Assembly (NCBI RefSeq): GCF_011516735.1
Contig: NZ_WOSX01000017.1
Coordinates: 1 to 64,000 of the forward strand
Direction: 5' to 3'
Length of the DNA stretch: 64,000 nucleotides
Source of the DNA: Acetobacter fallax
GTDB taxonomy: Bacteria; Pseudomonadota; Alphaproteobacteria; Acetobacterales; Acetobacteraceae
The notes under the pieces: model-generated
The model's database searches: none
What the model was told of the DNA's origin: nothing
What the model saw: the letters and a program-made list of their open reading frames with translations, nothing else
In this document: in pieces, positions 17,647 to 28,550 of the stretch
Position numbering within the stretch: position 1 is the first letter of the stretch
How the letters are laid out: each line of letters opens with the position of its first letter
Made by a program: the position numbers and the translations under genes

Positions 17647-20076
17647 ATGAATACGCCGAACGGCTCCGCACCCCCTTCGACCGAGCCCCCTGACGCGGAC
17701 CCGATCCGCGATACGTCCTCTCCCGCCAGAGCAGCCCTTGAGGCAGCTATCGCGAGGACCGGCCTGGCCATCGCCCCGCGCGAGGAAACAGCGCTTCTTC
17801 GCCGGATCAGTCGCGCCCTGACGCCGGGCGCGCGGGATGTGCCCGACGAGACTTTCCATGCTGCCCTCTGCGCCGTTCGTCGCAAGCGCTGGGCCTCCCG
17901 TCTGATGGATCTGACCCGCCGCGAAGGCCGGATCTGGATCTCCCGCGAGGACATGGAACGCGCGGCCGGCAGCATTACAGACCCTGAAGCCTCAGATCCG
18001 GTGCTGCTGAACGCGCTCGATCCTGTCATGGCAACCCGTTTCCGCGATCTGGGTGATACGCCCCGCGCGGCTCTGGAAGCGATGAAGGCCGACATCCTCG
18101 ATACCGGTCGCGTGCTCTCCGCAGCCCAGACGGCCAGGCTTGCCGACGCTGTTGCCGACGCCTTTCATCTCGCTGACCGGGCGCACTTCGTTGGTGGTGT
18201 GCAGCAGGAAGCCGAGCACCGTGCCCGCACGGAAGCGAGTATCGAACGCACGGCCCGGGCCCGGCGCGAGAGCGAGGAACAGCGTCTCAAAGAGTGGGAA
18301 AGCACCCTCGTCCGCTTTCAGGATGTTCCACCTCTGCTCCATTGCTCGCATCGTGAAGCTCTGCGCTGGATCGCCGAAAACCGTCTCCCTGTTGCACGGC
18401 GCGTCCGGCAGCCGGAGGGGCAGGAACTCTGGGAATTCGATCCCGCCGAAATCATCGCTCTCCGTCCGCTCCTGCCTGAATGGCGCCGTGGCGGGCCTGA
18501 AGTCGGAGACCGAAAGGAACGACAGGGCAAGGGACGCGACAGGCGCGACAATCCGCTCCCCGAACCTCCGGCGGTCGGCAAGCACGTCGCCAACGCCGTC
18601 ATCGCCCGCGTCGCCGCGCTGGACCGCTACGCCGCCCATTTCCGCACGGCACGGGCGCTGGAGCGCCGGATTACCCTGGTCACCGGCCCCACGAACAGCG
18701 GTAAATCGCACACGGCGCTTGACGCGCTGGCTCAGGCGGAGAGCGGTCTCGCTCTCGCTCCCCTGCGCCTCCTTGCCCACGAGTTTCGTGAAGCTCTCGC
18801 CGCGCGTGGTGTCGAAGCCTCGCTGGCCACCGGCGAAGAGCGCATGATCATCCCCGGTAGCCGCCACCTTGCCGCGACCGTCGAGATGTGCCCGTTCAAT
18901 AATCCTGTCGATGTCGCCGTCATCGACGAAGCGCAAATGCTCTTCGATGCCGACCGTGGCGCGGCCTGGACCGCTGCCATCATGGGCGCTCCGGCCCGCC
19001 ATCTCTACGTCCTCGGCGCCCCCGATTGTATCCCCATGGTCCGGCGAATCGCCGAACTCTGCGGGGATCCGGTCGATGAAATCTCTCTGGAACGGAAAAG
19101 TCCGCTTCGGGCAGCGTCTTCGACTGTGCGCCTTCTTGATCTTCGGTCTGGTGACGCCCTGATCGCCTTCTCCCGTCGCGAGGTGCTTGATCTCCGCGCC
19201 GCCTTGATGGAGCGCGGCCGCCGTGTGGCCGTCGTTTACGGTGCGCTCAGCCCCGAAGTTCGGCGAGCCGAAGCGCAGCGCTTCAACTCCGGAGCTGCGG
19301 ACATCCTGATCGCCACAGATGCAATCGGCATGGGCCTGAACCTGTCGATCCGCCGTGTCGTCTTTGCCTCCCTGCGGAAATTCGACGGCCGTCAGACCCG
19401 TGATCTCTCCGTTCAGGAAGTCAAACAGATCGGCGGACGGGCAGGCCGCTATGGCAAGCACGAAGATGGCGTCGTCGCAGCACTGACCGATGCGGGCAGC
19501 CCGCGCTTCATCCGCGACCGGCTGAGCGCCGCCCCCGAACCGCCTGAAGAACTGCGTCCCTATGTCCAGCCAGATGTCGATATCGTCCGGGCCATCGCCA
19601 CGGAAATCGATTCAGACAGCCTCTACGGCGTTCTCGCCCGTATCCGTCGCGCCGTCCTCCGCCACGATGACCCGAATTACCGTCTTGCCGATATGGAGCA
19701 GCCCTTTGCTATCGCCTCCGCCCTGGAGGGTGTCGAAGGCCTTGATCTGACCCAGCGATGGACCTACGCTATGTGCCCGGTCGATGATCGGGATAACGGC
19801 ATTCGCCGTCTTGTCGGCTGGGCTGCAGACCACGCCGCCGGCATCAGAGTTCCTCCTCCGGGAACAGGTCGCCTGCCGCCCCCCGACAGGGCGGGACGGG
19901 AAGAACTCGAACGTGCCGAGAAACGTCACAAGCGTCTCGTCGCCTGGCGCTGGCTTGCCCTGCGGTTTCCTGATTTTTACCCGGATCGTGACGATGCTGA
20001 GGACTCAACCCGCAAACTGAACGACTGGATCGAAAGCGTCCTGCGTCAGCAGAGCCGGGCGCGCACCCGGCGGTAA
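17647..20076 (+). CDS. Suv3-like DExH-box ATP-dependent RNA helicase
   Basis: An 809-residue helicase of the Suv3 type known from alphaproteobacteria and mitochondria. Walker A is GPTNSGKSHT (about residues 346-355) and Walker B VAVIDEAQML (about 423-432). The second RecA lobe contains DILIATDAIGMGLNL and QIGGRAGRYG, the family's motif V/VI region. A long N-terminal extension with a charged, probably coiled-coil stretch (about 190-230) precedes the motor. In mitochondria Suv3 works with a 3'-5' exonuclease in RNA decay; no exonuclease gene is adjacent here. The ATG at 17647 gives a plausible N-terminus. Confidence 0.88.
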   Translation: MNTPNGSAPPSTEPPDADPIRDTSSPARAALEAAIARTGLAIAPREETALLRRISRALTPGARDVPDETFHAALCAVRRKRWASRLMDLTRREGRIWISREDMERAAGSITDPEASDPVLLNALDPVMATRFRDLGDTPRAALEAMKADILDTGRVLSAAQTARLADAVADAFHLADRAHFVGGVQQEAEHRARTEASIERTARARRESEEQRLKEWESTLVRFQDVPPLLHCSHREALRWIAENRLPVARRVRQPEGQELWEFDPAEIIALRPLLPEWRRGGPEVGDRKERQGKGRDRRDNPLPEPPAVGKHVANAVIARVAALDRYAAHFRTARALERRITLVTGPTNSGKSHTALDALAQAESGLALAPLRLLAHEFREALAARGVEASLATGEERMIIPGSRHLAATVEMCPFNNPVDVAVIDEAQMLFDADRGAAWTAAIMGAPARHLYVLGAPDCIPMVRRIAELCGDPVDEISLERKSPLRAASSTVRLLDLRSGDALIAFSRREVLDLRAALMERGRRVAVVYGALSPEVRRAEAQRFNSGAADILIATDAIGMGLNLSIRRVVFASLRKFDGRQTRDLSVQEVKQIGGRAGRYGKHEDGVVAALTDAGSPRFIRDRLSAAPEPPEELRPYVQPDVDIVRAIATEIDSDSLYGVLARIRRAVLRHDDPNYRLADMEQPFAIASALEGVEGLDLTQRWTYAMCPVDDRDNGIRRLVGWAADHAAGIRVPPPGTGRLPPPDRAGREELERAEKRHKRLVAWRWLALRFPDFYPDRDDAEDSTRKLNDWIESVLRQQSRARTRR

Positions 20077-20114
20077 GAGCAACGTCCGCTTCTGCTCTGT
20101 TATGCTCGTGATAT

Positions 20115-20139
20115 CTGCCCAAAAGGCAGGCGGTTTTTT
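20115..20139 (+). terminator. Rho-independent terminator after the helicase gene
   Basis: Stem CTGCC-CAAAA-GGCAG followed by GCGGTTTTTTG, about 40 bases after the helicase stop codon. Confidence 0.75.
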
Positions 20140-20144
20140 GCAAT

Positions 20145-20430
20145 CCGATTTGTTAAACAGGTCCGGGTGCGGGGGGGCTGCGTCTCTTGCCTGATTTGCG
20201 CAGAGCCCGCTCCATTTACCGACGTCAGCCTGTCTTCATGAGCGCAGGGATCTGATCTGTGGTGATAAAAAAATGGAATAATACCAGAGGCTGTGAATAT
20301 TGACCTCCGGATGAGAACATGCGGGCCTGGCAGTGACCACAGGCCCCTGCACACCGGATCTGTTGATAATAAATGGTTTGCAAAGTCGAGCCTTTGCCGG
20401 GTTCCAGGGCAGAGCCCTGCCAGCCTCACA
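20145..20430 (+). repeat. Mosaic repeat cluster (two copies)
   Basis: A degenerate minus-strand copy (20145-20210) is followed by a plus-strand copy beginning with the TACCAGAGG end at 20282 and running through the hairpin GCAAAGTCGAGCCTTTGC (arm mismatch) and CAGGGCAGAGCCCTG. The right terminal repeat is lost. About 180 bases between it and the receptor gene have no recognised element. Confidence 0.65.
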
Positions 20431-20613
20431 GCTATTTTCCGGTAACAGCATGGAGTGTTGCGGATACGACACGATGAGATGTCGAAACCACTACACTATG
20501 AGGCTCCATCTTGCAGTCCGTAAATCTCGCCAGATAGATACTCTGCAACTTGCTTGTCATATTTTCGACACATGCGGCACGTCATCCCTTTCACGTGCCT
20601 GAGGGGCTTTATT

Positions 20614-23106
20614 ATGCATTCCGGTGTGCATCTGGTGTTTCTGACGAAAATCGAAGCCCGGCTAAAAGTTTTCCGGCGTATCACCCCTGCTTTGCTGTGT
20701 TCAACAGCGATCGTCTCTTCCGCTTATGCCGCGGATAAAAAATCTGCCTCACGTCCCGTCGCCAGCCACCAGACCGCAGGCTCAAAAACCACGACGACTG
20801 GCCCGGCTCGCAAGTCCTCTGCGCCTGTCCACCACCAGCCCGGTTCGATGAATGCCTCCGGCGATGCCGAATCTGTTGTCGCCACGGGGCATCGTCACGT
20901 CTCTCACGGCGTGAATCAGGTCGTCTCGCGCGCGACCATGGACAACTTCGTCGCCGGCACCAGCCCGATGCAGATCCTGGCACAGACGACTCCTGGTGTG
21001 AGCTTCCAGTCGTCTGACGCGCTCGGTCTCGATACGGTCGCGGCCACGCTCTATGTTCGTGGCTTTAACCAGACCCAGCTCGGTGTCAGTCTCGATGGCA
21101 TCCCGATGGGCGCACAGGGTTTCCATAACTGGTACGGCCTGAATGTCGATCAGATGGCGATTCAGGACAACATCAATTCAATCACGGTGTCACAGGGAGC
21201 CGGTGCGCTCAGCACCCCTTCCACCCAGACGCTCGGGGGCGCGATCACCTTCACCTCTGCTGACCCGGAAGATCGCGCTGGCGGCCGGATCAGTCAGACC
21301 TTCGGCAGTTACCACATGTTCCGCACCTACGGGCGCGTGGATAGCGGCGTCCTTAATCCCAGCGGCACGAAATTCTACGCAGCCTACGCCAGGACGGATA
21401 TGGATCTGTGGAAAGGCTACGGCGATCAGCAGGAGCAGCAGGCGAATTTCAAACTTGTCCAGCCGCTGCACGACAAGGGGAAAATTCAGGCGATTTTCGA
21501 TTATTCGAATTTCACCCAGTACAACTTCCTCGGCATGACCAAAAACATGTGGGAGCAGATGGGGCGTCAGGCGACCTATCTGAAACCCGATTACCAGAAG
21601 GCGATCCAGTGGGCGAATTATGCCCAGAACGGCGGCATCCCGGCCGAATACGCTGGCCGCCTGTCCAATGACGAGGTCGGTGACGTCGCCTATGACGGCA
21701 CCCAGATCCAGCGGAACTATCTGGCGGCCCTCACGGGCGAATACGAGATCCTCCCGAACGTCACGTCCCGGACTGTGGCTTACGGCCATGTCTCGAATGG
21801 CCTTTATCAGGGCACAAACAACTTCATGACATCGCCCTCATCAGGGGTTCCGATGGTGGACGAAGCAGGTCATCCTGACGTCCGGCGTCTGGGCTTTACG
21901 CAGAGCTTCGAGATCAGGCTGCATAAAAACGATATCCAGACCGGTATCTGGTACGAAAATAACAGCTTCAACTATCCGATGCGACTTTATGAGGATGGTC
22001 TCACCGAAGCGCACAACTCCAAAAGTGATTACAGGGAATCGCAGGCGACCAATCTGTGGAAAGATTCGTTTAATACGAACACGTTCCAGTTCTATCTGCA
22101 GGACACCTGGACGATCATTCCTGGCATGACGTTGCTTGGTGGTTTCCGGTCCATGACGCAGACGACGCATGGTGGCACGAAATATGACAACACCGCCGAT
22201 CTGGCTTCCACATGGGACACCTACTACCAGCATCCGGCCAGCGGCAGCCTGACGGCTTCAGCTGCATTTCTTCCGCATTTCAATTTTGACTATCACTTTC
22301 TGGACCACCACGAGTTCTACTGGGACATTGCTGAGAACGAGCGGGCTTATGATTACGCGGCTCAGTCCGGTAGTGGTTCCGCCTGGTCAGGTCTCGGAAC
22401 GAGCGCCACCGTCGATCCGGCTCAGCAGGTGTTTAACGAGAACAAGAGCAAGCTCAAGCCTGAGCGCACCTGGAACTATGTTGTCGGATATCGCTTCAAC
22501 TCTGAATATTTCTCGGGAAGTGCAGATTTTTACCACACGGATTATTACAATCGCCTGGCCGCTATCACTGCCGGCACGACAAACAATATGTATAGCTCGT
22601 ACATCAACGTTGGTCGTGAAACGATGAACGGCGCCGATGTCATAGGCACAGTCCGTCCGTTCGAAGGTCTGGCCATCACCAACAGCTTCAGCTGGAATAA
22701 CGCGACCTATGAAACACGGGACCTGCCATACAATGGCACAACAGTCAGTCTGAAGGGCAAACATCAGGTCTATTACCCGAAGTTTATGTATAAAGCGGAC
22801 GTAACCTACACGTGGCGCAGGGCGACCTTTAACTTCAATACCTCTTACCTGTCTTCACGACCAATGACCTATACGAACGATGTGAGTATCCCCGCATACT
22901 GGGCATCCTCTCTGTCCGCGACCTACAATTTCGGGCAGATCGGCTTCATGCGCGGGTTCAAAACGTCCTTTGGAATCAATAATCTGTTTAATCAGGGCTA
23001 TATCGGCGGTGTCTATGGCGCGGCCTCTGTCTCCGGCGATGACAACGCCAACCTGTTCGCCGCTGCTCCGCGTCAGTTCTTCGGAACCATCAGCGCTCAG
23101 TTCTGA
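20614..23106 (+). CDS. TonB-dependent outer-membrane receptor
   Basis: An 830-residue ligand-gated outer-membrane channel. The signal peptide is about 34 residues long and ends SSAYA-AD. A plug domain follows (SPMQILAQTTPGVSFQSSDALG, TLYVRGFNQTQLGVSLDGIPMG, SQGAGALSTPSTQTLGGAITF). The rest is beta-barrel with alternating aromatic strands and the terminal sequence RQFFGTISAQF ending in Phe, typical of outer-membrane insertion. ATG at 20614 follows GAGGGG and starts the signal peptide. No siderophore or exbB/tonB genes are adjacent, so the ligand (iron chelate or other) cannot be told. Confidence 0.9.
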   Translation: MHSGVHLVFLTKIEARLKVFRRITPALLCSTAIVSSAYAADKKSASRPVASHQTAGSKTTTTGPARKSSAPVHHQPGSMNASGDAESVVATGHRHVSHGVNQVVSRATMDNFVAGTSPMQILAQTTPGVSFQSSDALGLDTVAATLYVRGFNQTQLGVSLDGIPMGAQGFHNWYGLNVDQMAIQDNINSITVSQGAGALSTPSTQTLGGAITFTSADPEDRAGGRISQTFGSYHMFRTYGRVDSGVLNPSGTKFYAAYARTDMDLWKGYGDQQEQQANFKLVQPLHDKGKIQAIFDYSNFTQYNFLGMTKNMWEQMGRQATYLKPDYQKAIQWANYAQNGGIPAEYAGRLSNDEVGDVAYDGTQIQRNYLAALTGEYEILPNVTSRTVAYGHVSNGLYQGTNNFMTSPSSGVPMVDEAGHPDVRRLGFTQSFEIRLHKNDIQTGIWYENNSFNYPMRLYEDGLTEAHNSKSDYRESQATNLWKDSFNTNTFQFYLQDTWTIIPGMTLLGGFRSMTQTTHGGTKYDNTADLASTWDTYYQHPASGSLTASAAFLPHFNFDYHFLDHHEFYWDIAENERAYDYAAQSGSGSAWSGLGTSATVDPAQQVFNENKSKLKPERTWNYVVGYRFNSEYFSGSADFYHTDYYNRLAAITAGTTNNMYSSYINVGRETMNGADVIGTVRPFEGLAITNSFSWNNATYETRDLPYNGTTVSLKGKHQVYYPKFMYKADVTYTWRRATFNFNTSYLSSRPMTYTNDVSIPAYWASSLSATYNFGQIGFMRGFKTSFGINNLFNQGYIGGVYGAASVSGDDNANLFAAAPRQFFGTISAQF

Positions 23107-23126
23107 CCCCGGTTCGGATAACAGAA

Positions 23127-23163
23127 ACAGCCCTGGTTCGTCTGCCGTGCGAGCCGGGGCTGT
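23127..23163. terminator. Hairpin between convergent genes
   Basis: Fourteen-base arms (ACAGCCCTGGTTCG and CGAGCCGGGGCTGT, with two G-U pairs) around a 9-base loop lie between the receptor gene and the converging glycosyltransferase gene. There is no clear T tract. Confidence 0.5.
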
Positions 23164-23229
23164 CCTGGCTTCGGCTGTCCGCAGGTTTTGTATTCCCGAC
23201 CCGTTTCTCAACTATCAGAACTGACCGGG

Positions 23230-24453
23230 TTACGCCGTAAGTGAGTAATCCGGTTGTGGTTCAGCGCCCATGTGATCAGTCACTCCGCTAAGAGACGTCC
23301 CCAGCAACTCGTCATAGACCGCCAGCGTCGACTCCTGCATCGCTCCGGTCGTATAATGCGCCAGCACGCTCATCCGCGCACGCTGCCCCATTGCGGCGCG
23401 TTGCTCGTCCGACGCATTGAGCGTCGCCACAATCATCTCCGCCAGTACCCGCGCATCACCCGGTGGCACAAGAATCCCCGTCTCACCATGCACGACAGTT
23501 TCCATAGCCGCACCGTGCGCCGCAACGATCACAGGCCGCGCCATCGCCTGCGCCTCAACGACGACGCGTCCGAACGGTTCGGGTTTCAGGGACGGCACGA
23601 CAACCAGTTCAGACAGCGCCATTGCCGCCGGCATGTCAGCGCAATGCCCGCCAAAGCGCACCCGTTCCTGCAACCCAAGTGTCTCGACCAGCGCTTTCAG
23701 TTCCTCCGGAAAATCTGAACGCTCGGGTGCCTCACCCACAAACACGCAAACCCAGTTTCCGTTACTCCATCCCTCGCGCGTCATTATAGCCAGCGCATCA
23801 AGCAGCAGAGTCTGTCCCTTCCATTCCGTCAGGCGGCCCGGCATCAGAATAACCGGGAGATCTTCCGCAATATCCCAGGCATCAACCAGCGCCTGAATAC
23901 GGTTCCCCCGGATACAGTCGGGATCAAACTGACGCGTGTCCGCACCTCGTGGGATAATCCGGAGCCGATCCGGACTGACATCGTAATCCCGCATCAGCCG
24001 GTCTCCGATGAAATGGCTGATCGCAATCACCCGGTCGCCGGAGGCCAGGACGGAATTGTAAGTTTTTTTGCCTGGGAAACTCTCGCTGTGAACGCCATGC
24101 CAGGTCGTGACAAACCGGGCCTGGCGCGAGCGCGTCGCGAGACGGGCGGCCCAGGCTGGCGCACGGGAACGGGCATGCACCAGATCAACCCCCTCTGTGG
24201 CGATCAGTGATTTCAGCCGGCTTGCATTCCGCAGGATCGCATAGGGTGATTTGTCACCCAGATTCAGCGGTATGTGCCGTCCGCCGTAATACTCGACTTT
24301 CGGAACAAGCCGTCCCTGCTCGCTCGCCACGAGCGCCACGCCGCCAGCACGGGTTATGGCCTCGACCATTTCAATTGTTCCACGTTCCACGCCTCCCGCA
24401 TCGAGCGCGGGTAAAACCTGGAGAATGACGGGACGACGGGACGGCACACTCAT
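23230..24453 (-). CDS. Glycosyltransferase family 4 (GT-B fold)
   Basis: A 407-residue retaining glycosyltransferase. The N-terminal half starts VLQVLPALDAGGVERGTIEM, the donor-independent signature of GT4 proteins, and contains HARSRAPAWAARLA and TTWHGVHS. The C-terminal half has VILMPGRLTEWKGQTLLLDA and the E-x7-E region EPFGRVVVEAQAMARPVIVA. It probably adds a sugar to lipopolysaccharide or another surface polymer from the cytoplasmic face. It is divergent from the TPR/heptosyltransferase-like pair, together forming a small envelope-glycan group. Donor and acceptor are unknown. Confidence 0.9.
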   Translation of the reverse strand: MSVPSRRPVILQVLPALDAGGVERGTIEMVEAITRAGGVALVASEQGRLVPKVEYYGGRHIPLNLGDKSPYAILRNASRLKSLIATEGVDLVHARSRAPAWAARLATRSRQARFVTTWHGVHSESFPGKKTYNSVLASGDRVIAISHFIGDRLMRDYDVSPDRLRIIPRGADTRQFDPDCIRGNRIQALVDAWDIAEDLPVILMPGRLTEWKGQTLLLDALAIMTREGWSNGNWVCVFVGEAPERSDFPEELKALVETLGLQERVRFGGHCADMPAAMALSELVVVPSLKPEPFGRVVVEAQAMARPVIVAAHGAAMETVVHGETGILVPPGDARVLAEMIVATLNASDEQRAAMGQRARMSVLAHYTTGAMQESTLAVYDELLGTSLSGVTDHMGAEPQPDYSLTA

Positions 24454-24575
24454 AGTCAGTCGGACCTAGCATGCTCTGCGTAATCCTGCATCCGCAACGA
24501 CGCACCGTTACATCCAATGACGCAAACGATCTGGCGAAAGGCATTACAGCCCCTGGTCAGCATGCCGGGTGAGAC

Positions 24576-25592
24576 TTGACCGGAACGCCTTGTAAGCAGT
24601 CAATGAAAAGCATGCATGTCTGTCTCCAGCCAGCCCACGGAGTATCCACTGCTCCGGCGACGGCTTCTGTGCCTGACTGCGTCCGGAAGTCATTTCTTCG
24701 TGGAAGCGCCGCATCGCGCACCTCTTTTGTCATCGTGTTCGCTACGTGCGCCTTCCTGATCTGCTGCGCCTCTTCCGCTTTTGCTGCCTCTGTCAGCACG
24801 AGAGCAAAGCAGGCCGAAGCTCATCTTCCACCTTTTTCCCTCTCTGATTGTCTGGCTCTGCTGGATGACGACCCGTCCGACGTCAGTGACTATGTTGCCA
24901 GTCACAGCCGTGCTGGCAATGAGCGCGCCGTTCTGCACTGCGAAGCCCTGTCGGATGTGCTCTCGGGGGATTTTAGCGGAGGCGCGGATCAACTCGATGC
25001 TCTGGCACATGATGCTGCCAGAGGCGCAGAAGATGACACACCCGACGAACGGGCAGACGTGGCGGCCGATGCGGCAAGGGCCTGGCTGGCAGCTGATATG
25101 GCTCGAAAAGCCGACGCCTCCGCCTCCTACGGTCTCACGCTTGCACCTGATTCCGTCGCCCTGCGCCTGATTCGTGACCGCGCGCTGCTGCGCCTTGGTC
25201 AGTCAGATGCCGCGCTCACCGATCTCACTACTCTGGCCTCCAATCCGTTGCTGGCGTCTGAGACGCATCTGCTGAAAGCGACGGCTGAACGTGAAACGGG
25301 TCATATCGAGGCTGCCCGCACCGATATCGATGTCACACTCGCGGCTACCCCGGACGATCCTGCCGCTTTGCTGGAGCGTGGAATCATCCGTCAGCGTCTT
25401 GGAGACCTCACAGGCGCCAGAGCCGACTGGGATCAGGTTATTTCTCTTTCCCCGGACTCTCACGAGGCCGACCTTGCCCGACAGGATCTGGACATTCTGG
25501 CATCAGATCCTGATTCTGCATCCATTCATACCGATACAGCCGCCAACCAGCCCTCATCCGGCCCCGGACAGGCTGTGTCTGCTCACCCATGA
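24576..25592 (+). CDS. Exported or anchored TPR-repeat protein
   Basis: A 338-residue protein with a hydrophobic segment at about 50-70 (FVIVFATCAFLICCASSAFA) acting as a signal peptide or anchor, followed by helical tetratricopeptide-like repeats (ASYGLTLAPDSVALRLIRDRALLRLGQ; ALLERGIIRQRLGDLTGARADWDQVI). The start is uncertain: the hydrophobic segment is far from the first ATG, and ATG codons at 24603 and 24612 are alternatives. Its stop overlaps the next start (ATGA), so it is co-translated with a family 9 glycosyltransferase and may act in envelope glycan assembly. No enzymatic motif is visible. Confidence 0.7.
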   Translation: MTGTPCKQSMKSMHVCLQPAHGVSTAPATASVPDCVRKSFLRGSAASRTSFVIVFATCAFLICCASSAFAASVSTRAKQAEAHLPPFSLSDCLALLDDDPSDVSDYVASHSRAGNERAVLHCEALSDVLSGDFSGGADQLDALAHDAARGAEDDTPDERADVAADAARAWLAADMARKADASASYGLTLAPDSVALRLIRDRALLRLGQSDAALTDLTTLASNPLLASETHLLKATAERETGHIEAARTDIDVTLAATPDDPAALLERGIIRQRLGDLTGARADWDQVISLSPDSHEADLARQDLDILASDPDSASIHTDTAANQPSSGPGQAVSAHP

Positions 25593-26494
25593 GCCAGCGT
25601 ATCCTGGTTATCAAGCTTGGCGCTCTTGGCGATTTTGTGCAGGCGTTTCCGGCTTTTCAGGCCATCCGCGACTACCACCCCGATGCCCGGATCACTTTGC
25701 TCACCACTGGTCCCTTCCGCGTTTTCGCAGAAGCCAGCCCGTGGTTCGATGCCATCGAATGCGATGATCGCCCGAAATTCACCGACCGGGCTGGCATGAA
25801 ACGTCTGAAAGCCCGACTGTCCGGCTACGACCTGATCTACGACCTGCAAACCTCCAGCCGCTCGACCTGGTATTACCGCTTCGCCAGCCAGCCCCGCTGG
25901 TCCGGTATCGCACGCAAAGGCTCGCTGTTTCACGCCAATCCCTGGCGTGACGAGATGCACACCCGCACCAGGCAGCGCGACCAGCTTCGCATGGCCGGGC
26001 TCTCAGAGGTTGCTGAGCCGGACCTTTCATGGCTTGCCCGGCAGGGACCCGTGCCTGATTTCCCCTATGCTCTCCTCGTTCCTGGTGCCGCTCCGCACAG
26101 GCCCGGCAAGCGGTGGCCCACCGACCGCTATGCTGCCCTTGCCGCCATTCTGAACCAGCGAGGCCTCTGCCCCGTCATTGTCGGCAGCAAAGTCGACAGC
26201 GATCTTGCCACCATCATCCATGCCGAATGTCCGCAAACACTTGATCTCACCGGTAAAACGACTCTTCCTGAACTCGGCGGTCTCTGTGCCCGGGCCAGTC
26301 TCGCCATCGGTAATGATACCGGTCCCATGCACCTGGCAGCCGCTATGGGATGCCGGGCCATTGTCCTTTTCTCGGGTGAGAGTGACCCGTCCCTGACGGC
26401 TCCACTTGGTCGCACGCCAGGACAGGTCAGTGTGATCAGGGTCAACGATATGGCAACTCTTTCCGTAGACAGGGTTGTCTCAGCCCTCGGCTGA
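25589..26494 (+). CDS. Glycosyltransferase family 9 (heptosyltransferase-like)
   Basis: A 301-residue protein of the ADP-heptose:LPS heptosyltransferase family. It begins with [20 protein letters not shown], the hallmark start of GT9 enzymes. The C-terminal domain shows [15 protein letters not shown], the nucleotide-sugar region [26 protein letters not shown], and ALFG-equivalent [12 protein letters not shown]. It probably transfers heptose or a similar sugar to the lipid A-core on the cytoplasmic face of the inner membrane. It overlaps the TPR gene by 4 bases and is followed by a strong terminator. Confidence 0.88.
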   Translation: MSQRILVIKLGALGDFVQAFPAFQAIRDYHPDARITLLTTGPFRVFAEASPWFDAIECDDRPKFTDRAGMKRLKARLSGYDLIYDLQTSSRSTWYYRFASQPRWSGIARKGSLFHANPWRDEMHTRTRQRDQLRMAGLSEVAEPDLSWLARQGPVPDFPYALLVPGAAPHRPGKRWPTDRYAALAAILNQRGLCPVIVGSKVDSDLATIIHAECPQTLDLTGKTTLPELGGLCARASLAIGNDTGPMHLAAAMGCRAIVLFSGESDPSLTAPLGRTPGQVSVIRVNDMATLSVDRVVSALG

Positions 26495-26516
26495 CGCCAT
26501 TAAAGTCGGCCTTTCG

Positions 26517-26549
26517 TGAAACGACCATCAATCCGGTCGTTTCAGTTTT
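26517..26549 (+). terminator. Rho-independent terminator between GT9 gene and thrS
   Basis: Perfect 10-bp stem TGAAACGACC / GGTCGTTTCA with an 8-base loop, followed by GTTTTAT. It separates the envelope genes from thrS. Confidence 0.85.
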
Positions 26550-26580
26550 ATCATTCGCTTTCATGACCGGAGCACTCACC

Positions 26581-28509
26581 ATGCCTGCCATAACCCTGCC
26601 CGACGGAACCGTTCGCCAGTTTGACGGCCCGGTCACGGGCACGGAGATCGCAGCCGCAATCGGCCCCGGTCTCGCCAAAGCGGCACTTGCTATCGAAGTG
26701 GACGGCCAGCTCCGCGATATTTCGCGTCCCGTTGAGCAGGATGCGGCCATCCGCTTCATCACTCGCAAGGATGAGACCTCGCTGGAGATGATCCGTCACG
26801 ACGCCGCGCATGTTCTCGCTGAGGCGGTGCAGTCGCTGTATCCCGGCACCCAGGTCACCATTGGTCCGTCGATTGAAAACGGTTTCTATTACGATTTCTA
26901 TCGCAATGAGCCCTTCACTCCGGAAGATTTCCCCGCCATCGAAAAGCGGATGCGCGAGATCGTGGCCGCCAATGAGCCTTTCGTTCGGGAAGCATGGCCG
27001 CGCGACAAAGCCATCAGATTCTTCGAAGATCGTGGCGAACGCTTCAAGGCCGAACTGATCCGCGATCTGCCCGCAGATGAAGAGATTTCTATTTACCGTC
27101 AGGGCGAATGGCTTGATCTTTGCCGTGGTCCCCATCTGCGCGGCACCGCTGATGTAGGCAATGCTTTCAGACTGATGAAGGTCGCCGGCGCTTACTGGCG
27201 TGGTGATCACCGCAACCCGATGCTCACCCGCATCTACGGCACGGCGTGGCGCGACCAGAAGGAACTGGAGGCCCATCTCCACCAGCTCGAAGAAGCTGAA
27301 CGCCGTGACCACCGTCGCATCGGCAAGGAGATGGATCTCTTCCACATTCAGGAAGAGGCTGTCGGCCAGGTCTTCTGGCATGCCAAAGGCTGGCGTCTTT
27401 ACACTGTGCTGCAGGACTACATGCGGCGCGCCCAGACCCGCGCCGACTATCAGGAAGTCCGCACCCCGCAGCTCGTTGATCGCAGCCTGTGGGAAGCCTC
27501 GGGCCACTGGGACAAATATCGCCACCATATGTTCGTCGCTACTGTCGAGGATGAGGACAAAACCCTCGCTCTCAAGCCGATGAACTGCCCCTGTCACGTA
27601 CAGATTTTCCGCCATGGCCTTCGCTCCTACCGCGAACTGCCGCTTCGCATGGCCGAGTTCGGCGCCTGTCACCGCTATGAACCGTCTGGCGCGCTGCACG
27701 GCATCATGCGCGTGCGCGGCTTCACTCAGGACGACGCGCACATCTTCTGCACGGAAGACCAGATCGCAGCTGAGACCGTCCGCTTTGTCGCCATGCTCTC
27801 GGAAGTCTACAAAGATCTTGGCTTCGAACACTTCCGCATCAAGTTCGCGGATCGCCCCGAAGCCCGCGCCGGCTCGGACGAAACATGGGACAAGGCCGAG
27901 GCCGCCCTCAAAGAAGCCTGCAGGACCGCAGGCGTGGAGTATGAATACAACCCCGGAGAGGGCGCGTTTTACGGCCCGAAACTGGAGTTCGTGCTCCGTG
28001 ATGCCATCGGTCGTGACTGGCAGTGCGGCACGTTGCAGGTGGACCTTGTCCTCCCCGAGCGACTGGATGCCAGCTACATCGGCGAGGACAGTGCCCGCCA
28101 TCGCCCGGTTATGCTCCATCGCGCCATTCTGGGATCTTTCGAGCGCTTCATCGGCATCCTGATTGAGCAGCATGCCGGAAAATTTCCGCTCTGGCTCGCT
28201 CCGACCCAGGTCGTCGTCGCTTCCATCGTCACGGATGCAGAGCCTTACGCAAAGGACGTTGTTGCCCGGCTCCGTAAGGCTGGTCTCACCGTTGAAGCTG
28301 ACACGCGCAACGAGAAGATCAATGCCAAGATTCGCGAGCACAGCCTTGCCCGCGTTCCGGTCATCCTCGTCGTTGGCCGTAAAGAGGCTGAAGCCGGTAC
28401 TGTTGCGATGCGTCGCCTGGGAGGCGTCGATCAGCAGATTCTTCCAGTTGCTGAAGCTGTGTCTCTCCTGGCTGAAGAGGCGAAAGCACCGGATCTTAAG
28501 CGGAACTGA
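26581..28509 (+). CDS. thrS: Threonyl-tRNA synthetase
   Basis: Class II synthetase that charges tRNA-Thr. The order is TGS domain (1-60), the editing/second additional domain with [11 protein letters not shown] and [13 protein letters not shown] [11 protein letters not shown], catalytic core, and C-terminal anticodon-binding domain ([12 protein letters not shown] ... GVDQQILPV). Catalytic zinc ligands are in MNCPCHV and later His residues; motif 2 is [17 protein letters not shown]. Starting at ATG 26581 gives 642 residues, a common length for the family; GGAG lies 9 bases upstream. An upstream in-frame ATG at 26563 is less likely. No infC gene follows, unlike the arrangement in many bacteria. 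Confidence 0.97.
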   Translation: MPAITLPDGTVRQFDGPVTGTEIAAAIGPGLAKAALAIEVDGQLRDISRPVEQDAAIRFITRKDETSLEMIRHDAAHVLAEAVQSLYPGTQVTIGPSIENGFYYDFYRNEPFTPEDFPAIEKRMREIVAANEPFVREAWPRDKAIRFFEDRGERFKAELIRDLPADEEISIYRQGEWLDLCRGPHLRGTADVGNAFRLMKVAGAYWRGDHRNPMLTRIYGTAWRDQKELEAHLHQLEEAERRDHRRIGKEMDLFHIQEEAVGQVFWHAKGWRLYTVLQDYMRRAQTRADYQEVRTPQLVDRSLWEASGHWDKYRHHMFVATVEDEDKTLALKPMNCPCHVQIFRHGLRSYRELPLRMAEFGACHRYEPSGALHGIMRVRGFTQDDAHIFCTEDQIAAETVRFVAMLSEVYKDLGFEHFRIKFADRPEARAGSDETWDKAEAALKEACRTAGVEYEYNPGEGAFYGPKLEFVLRDAIGRDWQCGTLQVDLVLPERLDASYIGEDSARHRPVMLHRAILGSFERFIGILIEQHAGKFPLWLAPTQVVVASIVTDAEPYAKDVVARLRKAGLTVEADTRNEKINAKIREHSLARVPVILVVGRKEAEAGTVAMRRLGGVDQQILPVAEAVSLLAEEAKAPDLKRN

Positions 28510-28550
28510 TCTGTTTGAAGGAGTTGGGTGCGGGGCACGTCCCTGCATCC